NCBI GenBank assembly: GCA_016715965.1
Contig: JADJXG010000001.1
Coordinates: 2,919,501 to 2,983,500, forward strand
Length of the DNA stretch: 64,000 nt
Direction: 5' to 3'
From: Saprospiraceae bacterium
GTDB lineage: Bacteria; Bacteroidota; Bacteroidia; Chitinophagales; Saprospiraceae
Positions 27,418 to 35,499 of this stretch are shown here, piece by piece; position 1 is the stretch's first letter, and every line of letters starts with the position of its first letter. The position numbers and the translations under genes are program-made. Under the pieces are notes generated by a model that did not search any database, was not told where the DNA came from, and saw only the letters and a program-made list of their open reading frames with translations.

Positions 27418-28824
27418 ATTCTGAATATACAGCGTACCTGGTTTGGTCCCCAAGCTTGCTTGGGGGCCAGGTTCTAATCCTTTCCCAAGTTGACTTGGGG
27501 ACGACTATGAGAAAGAGCATGAAGAAAATCATGCTCTTTTTTTTTATTCTGAATATACAGCGTACCTGGTTTGGTCCCCAAGCTTGCATGGGGACCAGGT
27601 TCGAATCCTTCCCCAAGTTGACTTGGGGACGACGATGAGAAAGAGCATGAAGAAAATCATGCTCTTTTTTTTTATTCTGAATATACAGCGTACCTGGTTT
27701 GGTCCCCAAGCTTGCTTAGGGGCCAGGTTCTAATCCTTTCCCAAGTTGACTTGGGGACGACTATGAGAAAGAGCATGAAGAAAATCATGCTCTATTTTTT
27801 ATTCTGAATTTACAGCGTATCTGGTTTGGTCCCGAAGCTTGCTTGGGGACCAGGTTCGAATCCTTCCCCAAGTTGACTTGGTGACGACGATGAGAAAGAG
27901 CATGAAGAAAATCATGCTCTATTTTTTATTCTGAATTTACAGCGTATCTGGTTTGGTCCCGAAGCTTGCTTGGGGACCAGGTTCGAATCCTTCCCCAAGT
28001 TGACTTGGTGACGACGATGAGAAAGAGCATGAAGAAAATCATGCTCTTTTTTTTATTCTGAATATACAGCGTACCTGGTTTGGTCCCCAAGCTTGCTTGG
28101 GGGCCAGGTTCGAATCCTTCCCCAAGTTGACTTGGGGACGACGATGAGAAAGAGCATGAAGAAAATCATGCTCTTTTTTTTTTATTCTGAATATAGAGCG
28201 TACCTGGTTTGGTCCCCAAGCTTGCTTGGGGGCCAGGTTCGAATCCTTCCCCAAGTTGACTTGGGGACGACGATGAGAAAGAGCATGAAGAAAATCATGC
28301 TCTTTTTTTTTTTATTCTGAATTTACAGCGTATCTGGTTTTGTCCCCAAGCTTACTTGGGGACCAGGTTCGAATCCTTCCCCAAGTTGACTTGGGGACGA
28401 CGATGAGAAAGAGCATGAAGAAAATCATGCTCTTTTTTTTTTATTCTGAATTTACAGCGTATCTGGTTTGGTCCCCAAGCTTGCTTGGGGGCCAGGTTCG
28501 AATCCTTCCCCAAGTTGACTTGGGGACGACGATGAGAAAGAGCATGAAGAAAATCATGCTCTTTTTTTTTATTCTGAATATACAGCGTACCTGGTTTGGT
28601 CCCCAAGCTTGCTTGGGGGCCAGGTTCGAATCCTTCCCCAAGTTGACTTGGGGACGACGATGAGAAAGAGCATGAAGAAAATCATGCTCTTTTTTTTTAT
28701 TCTGAAAATACAGCGTATCTGGTTTGGTCCCCAAGCTTGCTTGGGGACCAGATTCGAATCCTTCCCCAAGTTGACTTGGGGACGACGATGAGAAAGAGCA
28801 TAAAGAAAATCATGCTCTTTTTTT
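27418..28824 (+). repeat. Tandem array of eleven tRNA-Pro/terminator-derived units of 127-130 bp
   Basis: Units start (at ATTCTGAA) at 27418, 27546, 27674, 27801, 27928, 28055, 28184, 28314, 28443, 28571 and 28699. Each contains in order: a linker ATTCTGAATATACA; GCGTACCTGGTTTGG, identical to tRNA-Pro; a palindrome TCCCCAAGCTTGCTTGGGG; CCAGGTTCGAATCC, the tRNA-Pro T-stem and loop; a second palindrome TCCCCAAGTTGACTTGGGG; and ACGATGAGAA plus the tRNA-Pro terminator stem and T-tract. Acceptor and D arms are missing, so the units are not functional tRNAs. Length differences lie mostly in the T-tracts. A partial twelfth linker follows at about 28825-28842; from there to 28971 I see nothing. Confidence 0.95.
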
Positions 28825-28971
28825 AATTTTAAATATACGGCGAAGTTTGCAAATGAAAAGGAATATACACTTTGGCTGTTTTAAAAAATGACAAAATATT
28901 TTGAATAAATGGGCGGTGTTGATTCAATGCCATCCATTATTTTGAGATATTTTTTTCCCAATGATAGCTTT

Positions 28972-29694
28972 TTATTGTACCGCCAGTCTTAAAAATAATT
29001 CTTTGGCCATTCTCTTTTGTTCATCGAAATGATAGGATATATTGGATTCAAAATAACTTTGCATATTCTGATACGGGAGATTTTGTATTTGGAGTTTTTC
29101 GTACATATTATCAGTTTGTAGGAAATCAGTAAACAGTTGATTAAGTGTTTGAATGTCAGTTTCAGCGACATTTGGATGACAGGCCCAGATCGCAAAAACA
29201 AATGGATAGCCTGAAAATTTTTTCCATTCAAGGCCGAGGTCAAGAATATAAGGATATTCCTTCTCCGCTGCGAGTGCCTTGTCACCAATCATCAATCTAG
29301 CATCAGCTTCAGATCCTGGAGGAAGAATTTGAATATTTTGGTGCAAGGACCAATAGTTTTCATTCAATACTTTCACCAAAAGATTGGAAGTCCGAGATTC
29401 GATGTCAAGACTGATGGTGCGCACATCTGAAAAAGGGATATTTGAAAAAAGACACACCGTTCTAACAGGTCCGTCGCATCCAATGCAATAATTGGTGATG
29501 ATCTGAAATTTGTCGTTTTCTACCAGCGCACCCACCGGTAGCAAAGCAATATCTGCATTATTGGAAAAAAAAATTTTTGCACAATCGCTTGGATTGGCCC
29601 TGATGATTTCAAACTGATCCTTCATTTCAGTAGATTCAATGGACTTTACAAACGGAAGTGAATTAAAATATTCTACAAGAACAATTTTAAGCAT
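28972..29694 (-). CDS. mqnA: Chorismate dehydratase MqnA (futalosine pathway)
   Basis: A 240-residue periplasmic-binding-protein-fold enzyme that converts chorismate to 3-enolpyruvylbenzoate, the first step of the futalosine route to menaquinone. The family pattern is clear: YFNSLPFV near the N-terminus, NADIALLPVGALVE, the CIGCDGPVRTVCLFS block (about 70-84), SLDIESRTSNLLVKVL, LMIGDKALAAE, and GYPFVFAIWAC. There is no signal peptide, so it is cytosolic. It overlaps the upstream histidine-phosphatase gene by eight bases and shares an operon with mqnE. Confidence 0.9.
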   Translation of the reverse strand: MLKIVLVEYFNSLPFVKSIESTEMKDQFEIIRANPSDCAKIFFSNNADIALLPVGALVENDKFQIITNYCIGCDGPVRTVCLFSNIPFSDVRTISLDIESRTSNLLVKVLNENYWSLHQNIQILPPGSEADARLMIGDKALAAEKEYPYILDLGLEWKKFSGYPFVFAIWACHPNVAETDIQTLNQLFTDFLQTDNMYEKLQIQNLPYQNMQSYFESNISYHFDEQKRMAKELFLRLAVQ

Positions 29695-30322
29695 GGAGAT
29701 TAGATACCGTTTGTAAATGAGTTAAATTATTTAATTCCATTGCCTCCCAACTTTCTTTTTTTAATCGAAATTTGTACAATCCGGTATTGTGTTGTTTTAT
29801 ATTTTCCATTTGACTCAATGGTAAATGCATCAGCATACAAATCATTGCCCTGAGGGTTCTGCCGTGGGTGCAAATTAATATTTTTGATTCAGGACAGTTT
29901 TCAATTTCTTCCAGATGCATTTTAATTCTACTTTCCAACTCAGCAGCGCTCTCTCCAAGATATGGTTTTGCATGATAGTTTCCTTTGGCCCATTGTTCAA
30001 TGATAAATTGGTATTTCATCATCAACTCAGGTTCCCCTCGCTTTCCTTCATGTTCACCCCAATTAATTTCCTGGATTCTCCAATCCTGCCTGTATGGAAT
30101 ACCATCCACGATAAAAGGTTCAACTGTTTGATAAGACCGCTTTAATTGAGAGGAATAGATCAGTTGAAAGTTTTCATGCTTGTAGTGCTGATAAAATAAT
30201 TTACTTTGACGATAACCATTTTCATTTAAATCAGAATCAATTCCACAACCTTGGACAATTCCCATTTGATTGCATTCTGTTTCACCATGACGAATAATGA
30301 ACACCGTTTTATCCATACCCAT
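29687..30322 (-). CDS. Histidine phosphatase family protein
   Basis: A 211-residue cytosolic phosphatase or mutase of the phosphoglycerate-mutase superfamily. The catalytic RHGE is at 11-14 in FIIRHGETECNQ, and the second histidine is in CTHGRTLRAMI near residue 154. The substrate is unknown; relatives include phosphoglycerate mutases, CobC and acid phosphatases. It sits between mqnE and mqnA (six bases after mqnE, overlapping mqnA by eight), which may mean a role in the futalosine pathway, but that is inference. ATGs at 30322 and 30316 are both plausible starts. Confidence 0.85.
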   Translation of the reverse strand: MGMDKTVFIIRHGETECNQMGIVQGCGIDSDLNENGYRQSKLFYQHYKHENFQLIYSSQLKRSYQTVEPFIVDGIPYRQDWRIQEINWGEHEGKRGEPELMMKYQFIIEQWAKGNYHAKPYLGESAAELESRIKMHLEEIENCPESKILICTHGRTLRAMICMLMHLPLSQMENIKQHNTGLYKFRLKKESWEAMELNNLTHLQTVSNLHA

Positions 30323-30328
30323 CCTTCT

Positions 30329-31522
30329 TCAGTTTGTTAAAGGTAATTCTACATAGGATCTTATGGGATTATCAACAAATTCGACTTCGCTGTAGTCTTG
30401 TACAACATAGTATAATGTATCCCTTTCGATTGGAATTTTTCCTGCCAATTTAATGAGTGACACCAATTCCTGTGTGGTCATGGAAGGGCTTTGTTCCTCC
30501 GAACCAGCCATGGAATAAATTTTCGTACTGTCGTCTATTGTGCCATCCACATCATTTACCCCAAATGACATTGAGAGTTGGGCAAATTGTCGCCCTAGCA
30601 TGGGCCAATAGGATTTTAAATGAGGGAAGTTGTCAAGATAGATTCGGCTCACTGCATAATTTTTGAGATCTTCCCCAAGGCTGCCTTCAGCAATGTGAGA
30701 CATTTGGTTGTCTTTGTTTCTAAATTTTAGTGGAATGAAAGTTTGAAAACCACCGGTTTGATCTTGAAGTTGTCTCAGCCTCTCCATATGATCTATCCTA
30801 TGTGCGTAACTTTCGATATGGCCATAAAGGATGGTCGCATTTGATTTCATGCCTAAATCATGCCAGATTCTGTGAATTCTTAGCCATTCCTCGCTGCTGC
30901 ATTTGCCTCCTGCAATTTCATCTCTGATTTGTTCATCAAAAATTTCTGCACCTCCACCTGGAAGGGAATCCACCCCACTTTCTTTAATCAGGCGCATCCC
31001 TTCTTCATAACTGACTCCCGCTTTTTTAAAAATGTAGTGATATTCCACAGGAGTTAATGCTTTAATGTGCAATTCAGGTCTGTGTGATTTTATCTTTTTA
31101 AAAAATTCGGTGTAAAATTTGAGATCATACTGCGGCAGCACTCCACCGACAATGTGAACCTCTGTGACAGGCTTTCCATCATAGGATCGAACGATTTCCA
31201 TCATCTGATCCATGGTGTATTCCCAACCATCTGATCTTTTTTTGATCAACCGTGAATAGGAACAAAAACTGCAGCTGTATATACAAACATTGGTCGGCTC
31301 GATGTGAAAATTCCGATTGAAATACACTTTACCCCGATGCATCCGGGATGCCACCAGATTGGCCAAGCTTCCCAAATAGGAAAGAGATGCTTCTTCATAA
31401 AGTTGGATACCTTCAGATGGAAGAATCCTTTCAGATTCCAAGACCTTCCAGCCAATATTCTGAAGAGAGACATTTTTCTCTTCCTCGACCATTCGCCGGA
31501 TAAATGAATCGAATTCTGCCAT
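30329..31522 (-). CDS. mqnE: Aminofutalosine synthase MqnE (radical SAM)
   Basis: A 397-residue radical SAM enzyme that joins 3-enolpyruvylbenzoate with SAM-derived adenosyl to form aminofutalosine. The [4Fe-4S] motif is C80, C84 and C87 in PTNVCIYSCSFCSY. HIEPTNVC favours MqnE over MqnC, which usually reads NYTNVC. The C-terminal part has FGVNDVDGTIDDSTKIYSMAG, also MqnE-like. It leads an operon with the histidine phosphatase and mqnA, so it acts directly on the product of MqnA. Confidence 0.92.
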   Translation of the reverse strand: MAEFDSFIRRMVEEEKNVSLQNIGWKVLESERILPSEGIQLYEEASLSYLGSLANLVASRMHRGKVYFNRNFHIEPTNVCIYSCSFCSYSRLIKKRSDGWEYTMDQMMEIVRSYDGKPVTEVHIVGGVLPQYDLKFYTEFFKKIKSHRPELHIKALTPVEYHYIFKKAGVSYEEGMRLIKESGVDSLPGGGAEIFDEQIRDEIAGGKCSSEEWLRIHRIWHDLGMKSNATILYGHIESYAHRIDHMERLRQLQDQTGGFQTFIPLKFRNKDNQMSHIAEGSLGEDLKNYAVSRIYLDNFPHLKSYWPMLGRQFAQLSMSFGVNDVDGTIDDSTKIYSMAGSEEQSPSMTTQELVSLIKLAGKIPIERDTLYYVVQDYSEVEFVDNPIRSYVELPLTN

Positions 31523-31590
31523 ATTTCAAGATTTTAATCTTAGTAAACAAGCATTTGGATAAATGGTTATCCTCTTTGGGAAGTCAAGTC

Positions 31591-31624
31591 TTTGTCAAGA
31601 GATACGATAATTTACCTATTTTTG
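31591..31624 (+). promoter_or_regulatory. Promoter of the glycosyltransferase gene, nearly leaderless
   Basis: TTTG (31591-31594), 22 bases, then TATTTTTG (31617-31624). The -7 box ends four bases before the GTG start codon, so the transcript would begin at or just before the start. Confidence 0.5.
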
Positions 31625-31628
31625 ACAT

Positions 31629-32537
31629 GTGATCTCAGTTTGTATTCCTGTTTATAATTTTGATGCGACCACCCTGATCAAGGATTTAGTAAATTCAATG
31701 GAATGGGCTAAAATCAAGTATGAAATCTTGATTTATGACGATGATTCTACAATAACATACGAAGACCTGGCCGTTTTGATTAACCGTGTTCCAGAGGCAA
31801 AACTCTTTGGATCTGCTGAAAACAAAGGACGTGCCTTTGCCAGAAATTATCTGGCTCAAAAAGCTCAATATCCAATGCTTCTGTTTTTGGATTGTGATGG
31901 TAAAATTCCAGACAAAAAGTTTATTTCGAATTATCTGCCTTACTTTTCAGAATTGAATCGAGTTGTTTCAGGAGGGAGAATCTACCAAAGCTCCAAGCCC
32001 ATTTATCCGGAATTATACTTGCATTGGAGGTATGGGACTAAAGTGGAATCCATTACGGCCTTTTCAAGAAATCAAAAACCTTATCAGACATTTCATTCCA
32101 ATAATTTTATCGTTTCCAAAGCCATTTTAACCCAGATTCCATTTGATACAAACCTAAGCCAATATGGACATGAGGATTCCTTATGGGCACAAGAGCTAAA
32201 AAAAAGATCGATACCTATTTTTCACATCGATAATCCGGTCGAACACCTGGGTCTTGAAACCGCCGATATTTTTTTGACAAAAGCCCAAATGGCTGTGCAA
32301 AATTTGATTCTTTTAAGACAAAAGGGAAAGTCGACGGAAAGCCGTCTTGAATCCTTTTACCACGAAAGCATTTTGGCTAGAATAAAAATGATTGATATGG
32401 TTTTTAAAATTCTGGCATTTTTTAAACCCCTGATCATCTGGCAATTAAAAAGCGCCAAGCCAAAACTTAGCTTGCTTTCACTTTTAAAAGCGATTCAATA
32501 TTCAGAGTTGATTCATTCAGCTAAGAGAAAAATTTAA
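31629..32537 (+). CDS. Family 2 glycosyltransferase
   Basis: A 302-residue GT-A fold transferase. The N-terminus ISVCIPVYNFDATTLIKDLV and YEILIYDDDST are the nucleotide-sugar binding start of GT2 enzymes; FLDCDGKI (about 90-97) is the DxD-type metal site; HSNNFIVSK and YGHEDSLWAQEL form the acceptor side. The acceptor and sugar cannot be told, and no polysaccharide cluster surrounds it. The start is GTG at 31629: an ATG two bases earlier is out of frame and hits TGA at once, and the next in-frame ATG would remove the nucleotide-binding motif. Confidence 0.88.
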   Translation: MISVCIPVYNFDATTLIKDLVNSMEWAKIKYEILIYDDDSTITYEDLAVLINRVPEAKLFGSAENKGRAFARNYLAQKAQYPMLLFLDCDGKIPDKKFISNYLPYFSELNRVVSGGRIYQSSKPIYPELYLHWRYGTKVESITAFSRNQKPYQTFHSNNFIVSKAILTQIPFDTNLSQYGHEDSLWAQELKKRSIPIFHIDNPVEHLGLETADIFLTKAQMAVQNLILLRQKGKSTESRLESFYHESILARIKMIDMVFKILAFFKPLIIWQLKSAKPKLSLLSLLKAIQYSELIHSAKRKI

Positions 32538-32567
32538 ATATCCCTCTATCGAGTTGTTATTATTTTG

Positions 32568-32575
32568 TAAATTTG
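32568..32575 (+). promoter_or_regulatory. Possible promoter -7 box of the TonB-dependent receptor gene
   Basis: TAAATTTG matches TAnnTTTG, 57 bases before the ATG. No TTTG is seen at the right distance upstream, so this is a weak call. Confidence 0.3.
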
Positions 32576-32632
32576 TCATTCATTTGAATTAAAGAGGACC
32601 GAAATTACTACAATCACAAACAAAACGAGTGG

Positions 32633-35473
32633 ATGAATTCAATCTGTTGGTTTTTCAGATTAAATCAATTATTAGTAGTTATTTTATTGATTTATAATCC
32701 TTTATGCTCTATTTATGCGCAAAACACCTTGAAGGGGGTCCTCAAAGATCACATCACGGGTGAGCCTTTAATCGGAGCCACTGTTTTAATCAAAGGAACC
32801 ACCCAAGGTACCATCACAGATTTTGAAGGTGCCTTTATTCTGCGTTCTCAGGACGAATTGCCTGTGACCCTGGAATGCAGATATGGCGGTTATGCAGTAA
32901 AAAATGTGGTCTATGCAGAATCCGGAAAACTATTGCAGATCACCATGGAAGAGGAAGCCATTCAGATAGAAGCCATAGAGATTACAGGGATGAGGATTAG
33001 TGACAAACAAAAGTCTTCGCCTTTGACCGTAGAAAGCATGGATTTAATGGCCATTAAAGAAACCCCTGCTGCAAATTTTTATTCGGGACTTGGTGCTCTT
33101 AAAGATGTGGATCTCACCACAGCCAGTTTGGGTTTTACGATCATAAATACCAGGGGATTTAACAGTACCAATCCGGTTCGCTCTTTGCAACTCATTGATG
33201 GGGTGGACAATCAATCTCCAGGTCTGAATTTTTCATTGGGTAATTTTCTGGGAGCATCTGAGCTGGATGTGCTTAAGGTAGATTTGATTGTAGGCGCCAG
33301 TTCCGCATTTTACGGTCCCAATGCATTCAATGGAGTGATCAATATGGAGACAAAGAGTCCGTTTTTTCACAAAGGAGTTAGTTCTTACTTTAAGTATGGA
33401 GAGCGCAATTTATTTGAGGGAGGAGTCCGATGGGCCGATGCGTTTAAAAATAAGAAGGGACAGGAATATATTGGACTTAAATTTAATTTTTCATTTTTCA
33501 GAGCAGATGATTGGGTGGCTGATAACACCGACCCAGTGTATGGCACTCAAACCGGCAGGGACAATCCCGGCGGATATGATGCTGTCAATATTTATGGGGA
33601 CGAATTCTTACCAGAGTTTGATTATCGGAAATCTGTAGTTACGTATCCCGGACTTAATATCTTCCACAGACGTGGTTATCGCGAACTGGACATTGTGGAT
33701 TACAATTCTTACAACCTGAAGTCAAATTTTGCTTTTCACTGGAAACTACAACCTTCCAAAAAGTTTGAATCCCCCGAACTAATATTGGCATCTAACTTCG
33801 GTGGCGGCACCACCGTTTTTCAAGGGGACAATAGATTTAGTTTGAGAAATATTAAATTTTTCCAACACAGGCTTGAGTTGAAAAAGCAAGATCATTATTT
33901 CTTGCGGTTTTATGCAACCCATGAAGATGCGGGTGATTCTTACGATCCATATTTTACTGCACTCCAAATGCAACAGAGGGCCACAAGTACAGCCAATTGG
34001 GTGACTGGGTACAGCAACTATTGGGTACTCAATATCGCACCAAAAATCAGGGCTATCGAAGGCTACCCAAAGGTTTCTGATTTTACCCACTTGCCACCAG
34101 ATATAAGAGTTAGTGCCTATCAAGCAGCTATAAATGGATTTATGACTGGGATAAATGACTCCTTATTTTATTGGCACTCTCTTGCCCAGAATGCAGCCAA
34201 CACAGCAAATTTCCAATTTAAGACGAATGATTTTTTTGAACCCGGCACATCTGCTTTTGATTCGGTTTTTTCATTGATCACCTCCAGAATTGCCAACAGT
34301 GAGGGTGGCACCCGATTTTATGACCGCTCAGCCTTGTTTCACAGCCAGGGAGAGTATATTTTTAAAAATATTTACTCCAACTACTGGATCAATGATTTGA
34401 GTATAACTTCAGGATTTAGTGGCAGATTGTATACACCGGACTCAAAAGGTTCTATATTGCTCGACACCAATGGAAGGAAAATAGATACTTATGAGTGGGG
34501 TATTTATCTTGGACCAACTTTAACCTTTTTGGACAATGACCTTAGGTTGAATATTACAGCGAGACTTGACAAGAACAAAAATTTTAATTACTTAATTTCT
34601 CCTGCGGCTTCATTGGTTTATCAGCCTTCCAAGAATGACTATTTAAGGGTTTCGTTTTCTTCTGCCATCAGAAATCCTACCCTCACCGATCAATTTTTAA
34701 ATTACAATGTGGGACGGGCGATACTGAGAGGAAACATCAGCGGTGTTGAAGATCTTATTACAGTTGGCTCTTTTGTCGATTTTTTAAATTCAGGGATAAG
34801 TGATACCCTGCAGTATTTTAATGTAGCACCCATCCGACCGGAGCAGGTTAAAACCATTGAAGCAGGTTACAGGACTACATTGTTCAATGCGTTGTTTGTT
34901 GATCTTGGATATTATTTTAGCAGATACAAGGACTTTATTGGTTACCAATTGGGTATTGACGCATTTATTCCATCCGGAACTTCACTGCCTTCCAGAGCAC
35001 AGGCCTACAGGGTATCCTCCAATGCACAGGATGTGGTGACATCACAGGGATTTTCGATTGGACTGAATTACTTTTTTAAAAACCACTATGTCCTCAAAGG
35101 AAATTACTCTTGGAATGTACTCAATACAAAGTCTGACGACCCAATCATTCCTGCATTCAATACACCGGAGCACAAGTACAACATTGGAATTACTGCCAGA
35201 GATCTTAAATTGTTTGGAATCAAGGATTTGGGTTACAGCATAAATTACAAATGGATACAGGGATTTACCTTTGAAGGATCTCCCCAGTTTACAGGATTTA
35301 TTCCCACTTACGATTTAACCGATGTTCAAATCAACTGGAATTGGAAAAAAAGAGACCTTACCTTTAAAGCCGGAGCGTCCAATGTGTTTAATCAAAAATC
35401 CTATCAGACCTATGGAGGACCTTTGATTGGTCGGTTGGCCTATTTTAGTATATTGCATGAATTTAAAAAATAG
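32633..35473 (+). CDS. TonB-dependent receptor with carboxypeptidase-regulatory N-domain
   Basis: A 946-residue outer-membrane receptor. A signal peptide (1-29, ending in IYAQ) is followed by a CarboxypepD_reg-like domain (LKGVLKDHITGEPLIGATVLIKG), then the plug (about 120-230, with NTRGFNSTNPVRSLQLIDGVDN and GASSAFYGPNAFNGVINM), and a beta-barrel ending in HEFKK. It should take up a ligand with TonB-ExbBD energy. There is no SusD-like partner next to it, so it is probably not a Sus-type glycan importer; the ligand is unknown. The next gene, an exported hydrolase-fold protein, starts 26 bases later. Confidence 0.93.
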   Translation: MNSICWFFRLNQLLVVILLIYNPLCSIYAQNTLKGVLKDHITGEPLIGATVLIKGTTQGTITDFEGAFILRSQDELPVTLECRYGGYAVKNVVYAESGKLLQITMEEEAIQIEAIEITGMRISDKQKSSPLTVESMDLMAIKETPAANFYSGLGALKDVDLTTASLGFTIINTRGFNSTNPVRSLQLIDGVDNQSPGLNFSLGNFLGASELDVLKVDLIVGASSAFYGPNAFNGVINMETKSPFFHKGVSSYFKYGERNLFEGGVRWADAFKNKKGQEYIGLKFNFSFFRADDWVADNTDPVYGTQTGRDNPGGYDAVNIYGDEFLPEFDYRKSVVTYPGLNIFHRRGYRELDIVDYNSYNLKSNFAFHWKLQPSKKFESPELILASNFGGGTTVFQGDNRFSLRNIKFFQHRLELKKQDHYFLRFYATHEDAGDSYDPYFTALQMQQRATSTANWVTGYSNYWVLNIAPKIRAIEGYPKVSDFTHLPPDIRVSAYQAAINGFMTGINDSLFYWHSLAQNAANTANFQFKTNDFFEPGTSAFDSVFSLITSRIANSEGGTRFYDRSALFHSQGEYIFKNIYSNYWINDLSITSGFSGRLYTPDSKGSILLDTNGRKIDTYEWGIYLGPTLTFLDNDLRLNITARLDKNKNFNYLISPAASLVYQPSKNDYLRVSFSSAIRNPTLTDQFLNYNVGRAILRGNISGVEDLITVGSFVDFLNSGISDTLQYFNVAPIRPEQVKTIEAGYRTTLFNALFVDLGYYFSRYKDFIGYQLGIDAFIPSGTSLPSRAQAYRVSSNAQDVVTSQGFSIGLNYFFKNHYVLKGNYSWNVLNTKSDDPIIPAFNTPEHKYNIGITARDLKLFGIKDLGYSINYKWIQGFTFEGSPQFTGFIPTYDLTDVQINWNWKKRDLTFKAGASNVFNQKSYQTYGGPLIGRLAYFSILHEFKK

Positions 35474-35499
35474 TTATTTCACTTAAATAAATTAAGCTT

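Noticed and set aside
27416..28769. Overlapping frames on both strands through the repeat array (about 60-110 codons, with motifs such as HDFLHALSHRR)
   Set aside because: They are repeats of the same unit read through in whatever frame the unit length allows; the unit length is not constant, and the DNA is explained by tRNA pieces, palindromes and terminators.
27418..28824. CRISPR array
   Set aside because: Units are about 128 bp and almost entirely identical, with no unique spacers of 30-40 bp and no cas genes nearby.
27418..28824. A cluster of eleven tRNA-Pro genes
   Set aside because: The units lack acceptor stem, D arm and a closed anticodon loop; only parts of the anticodon arm and T arm remain.
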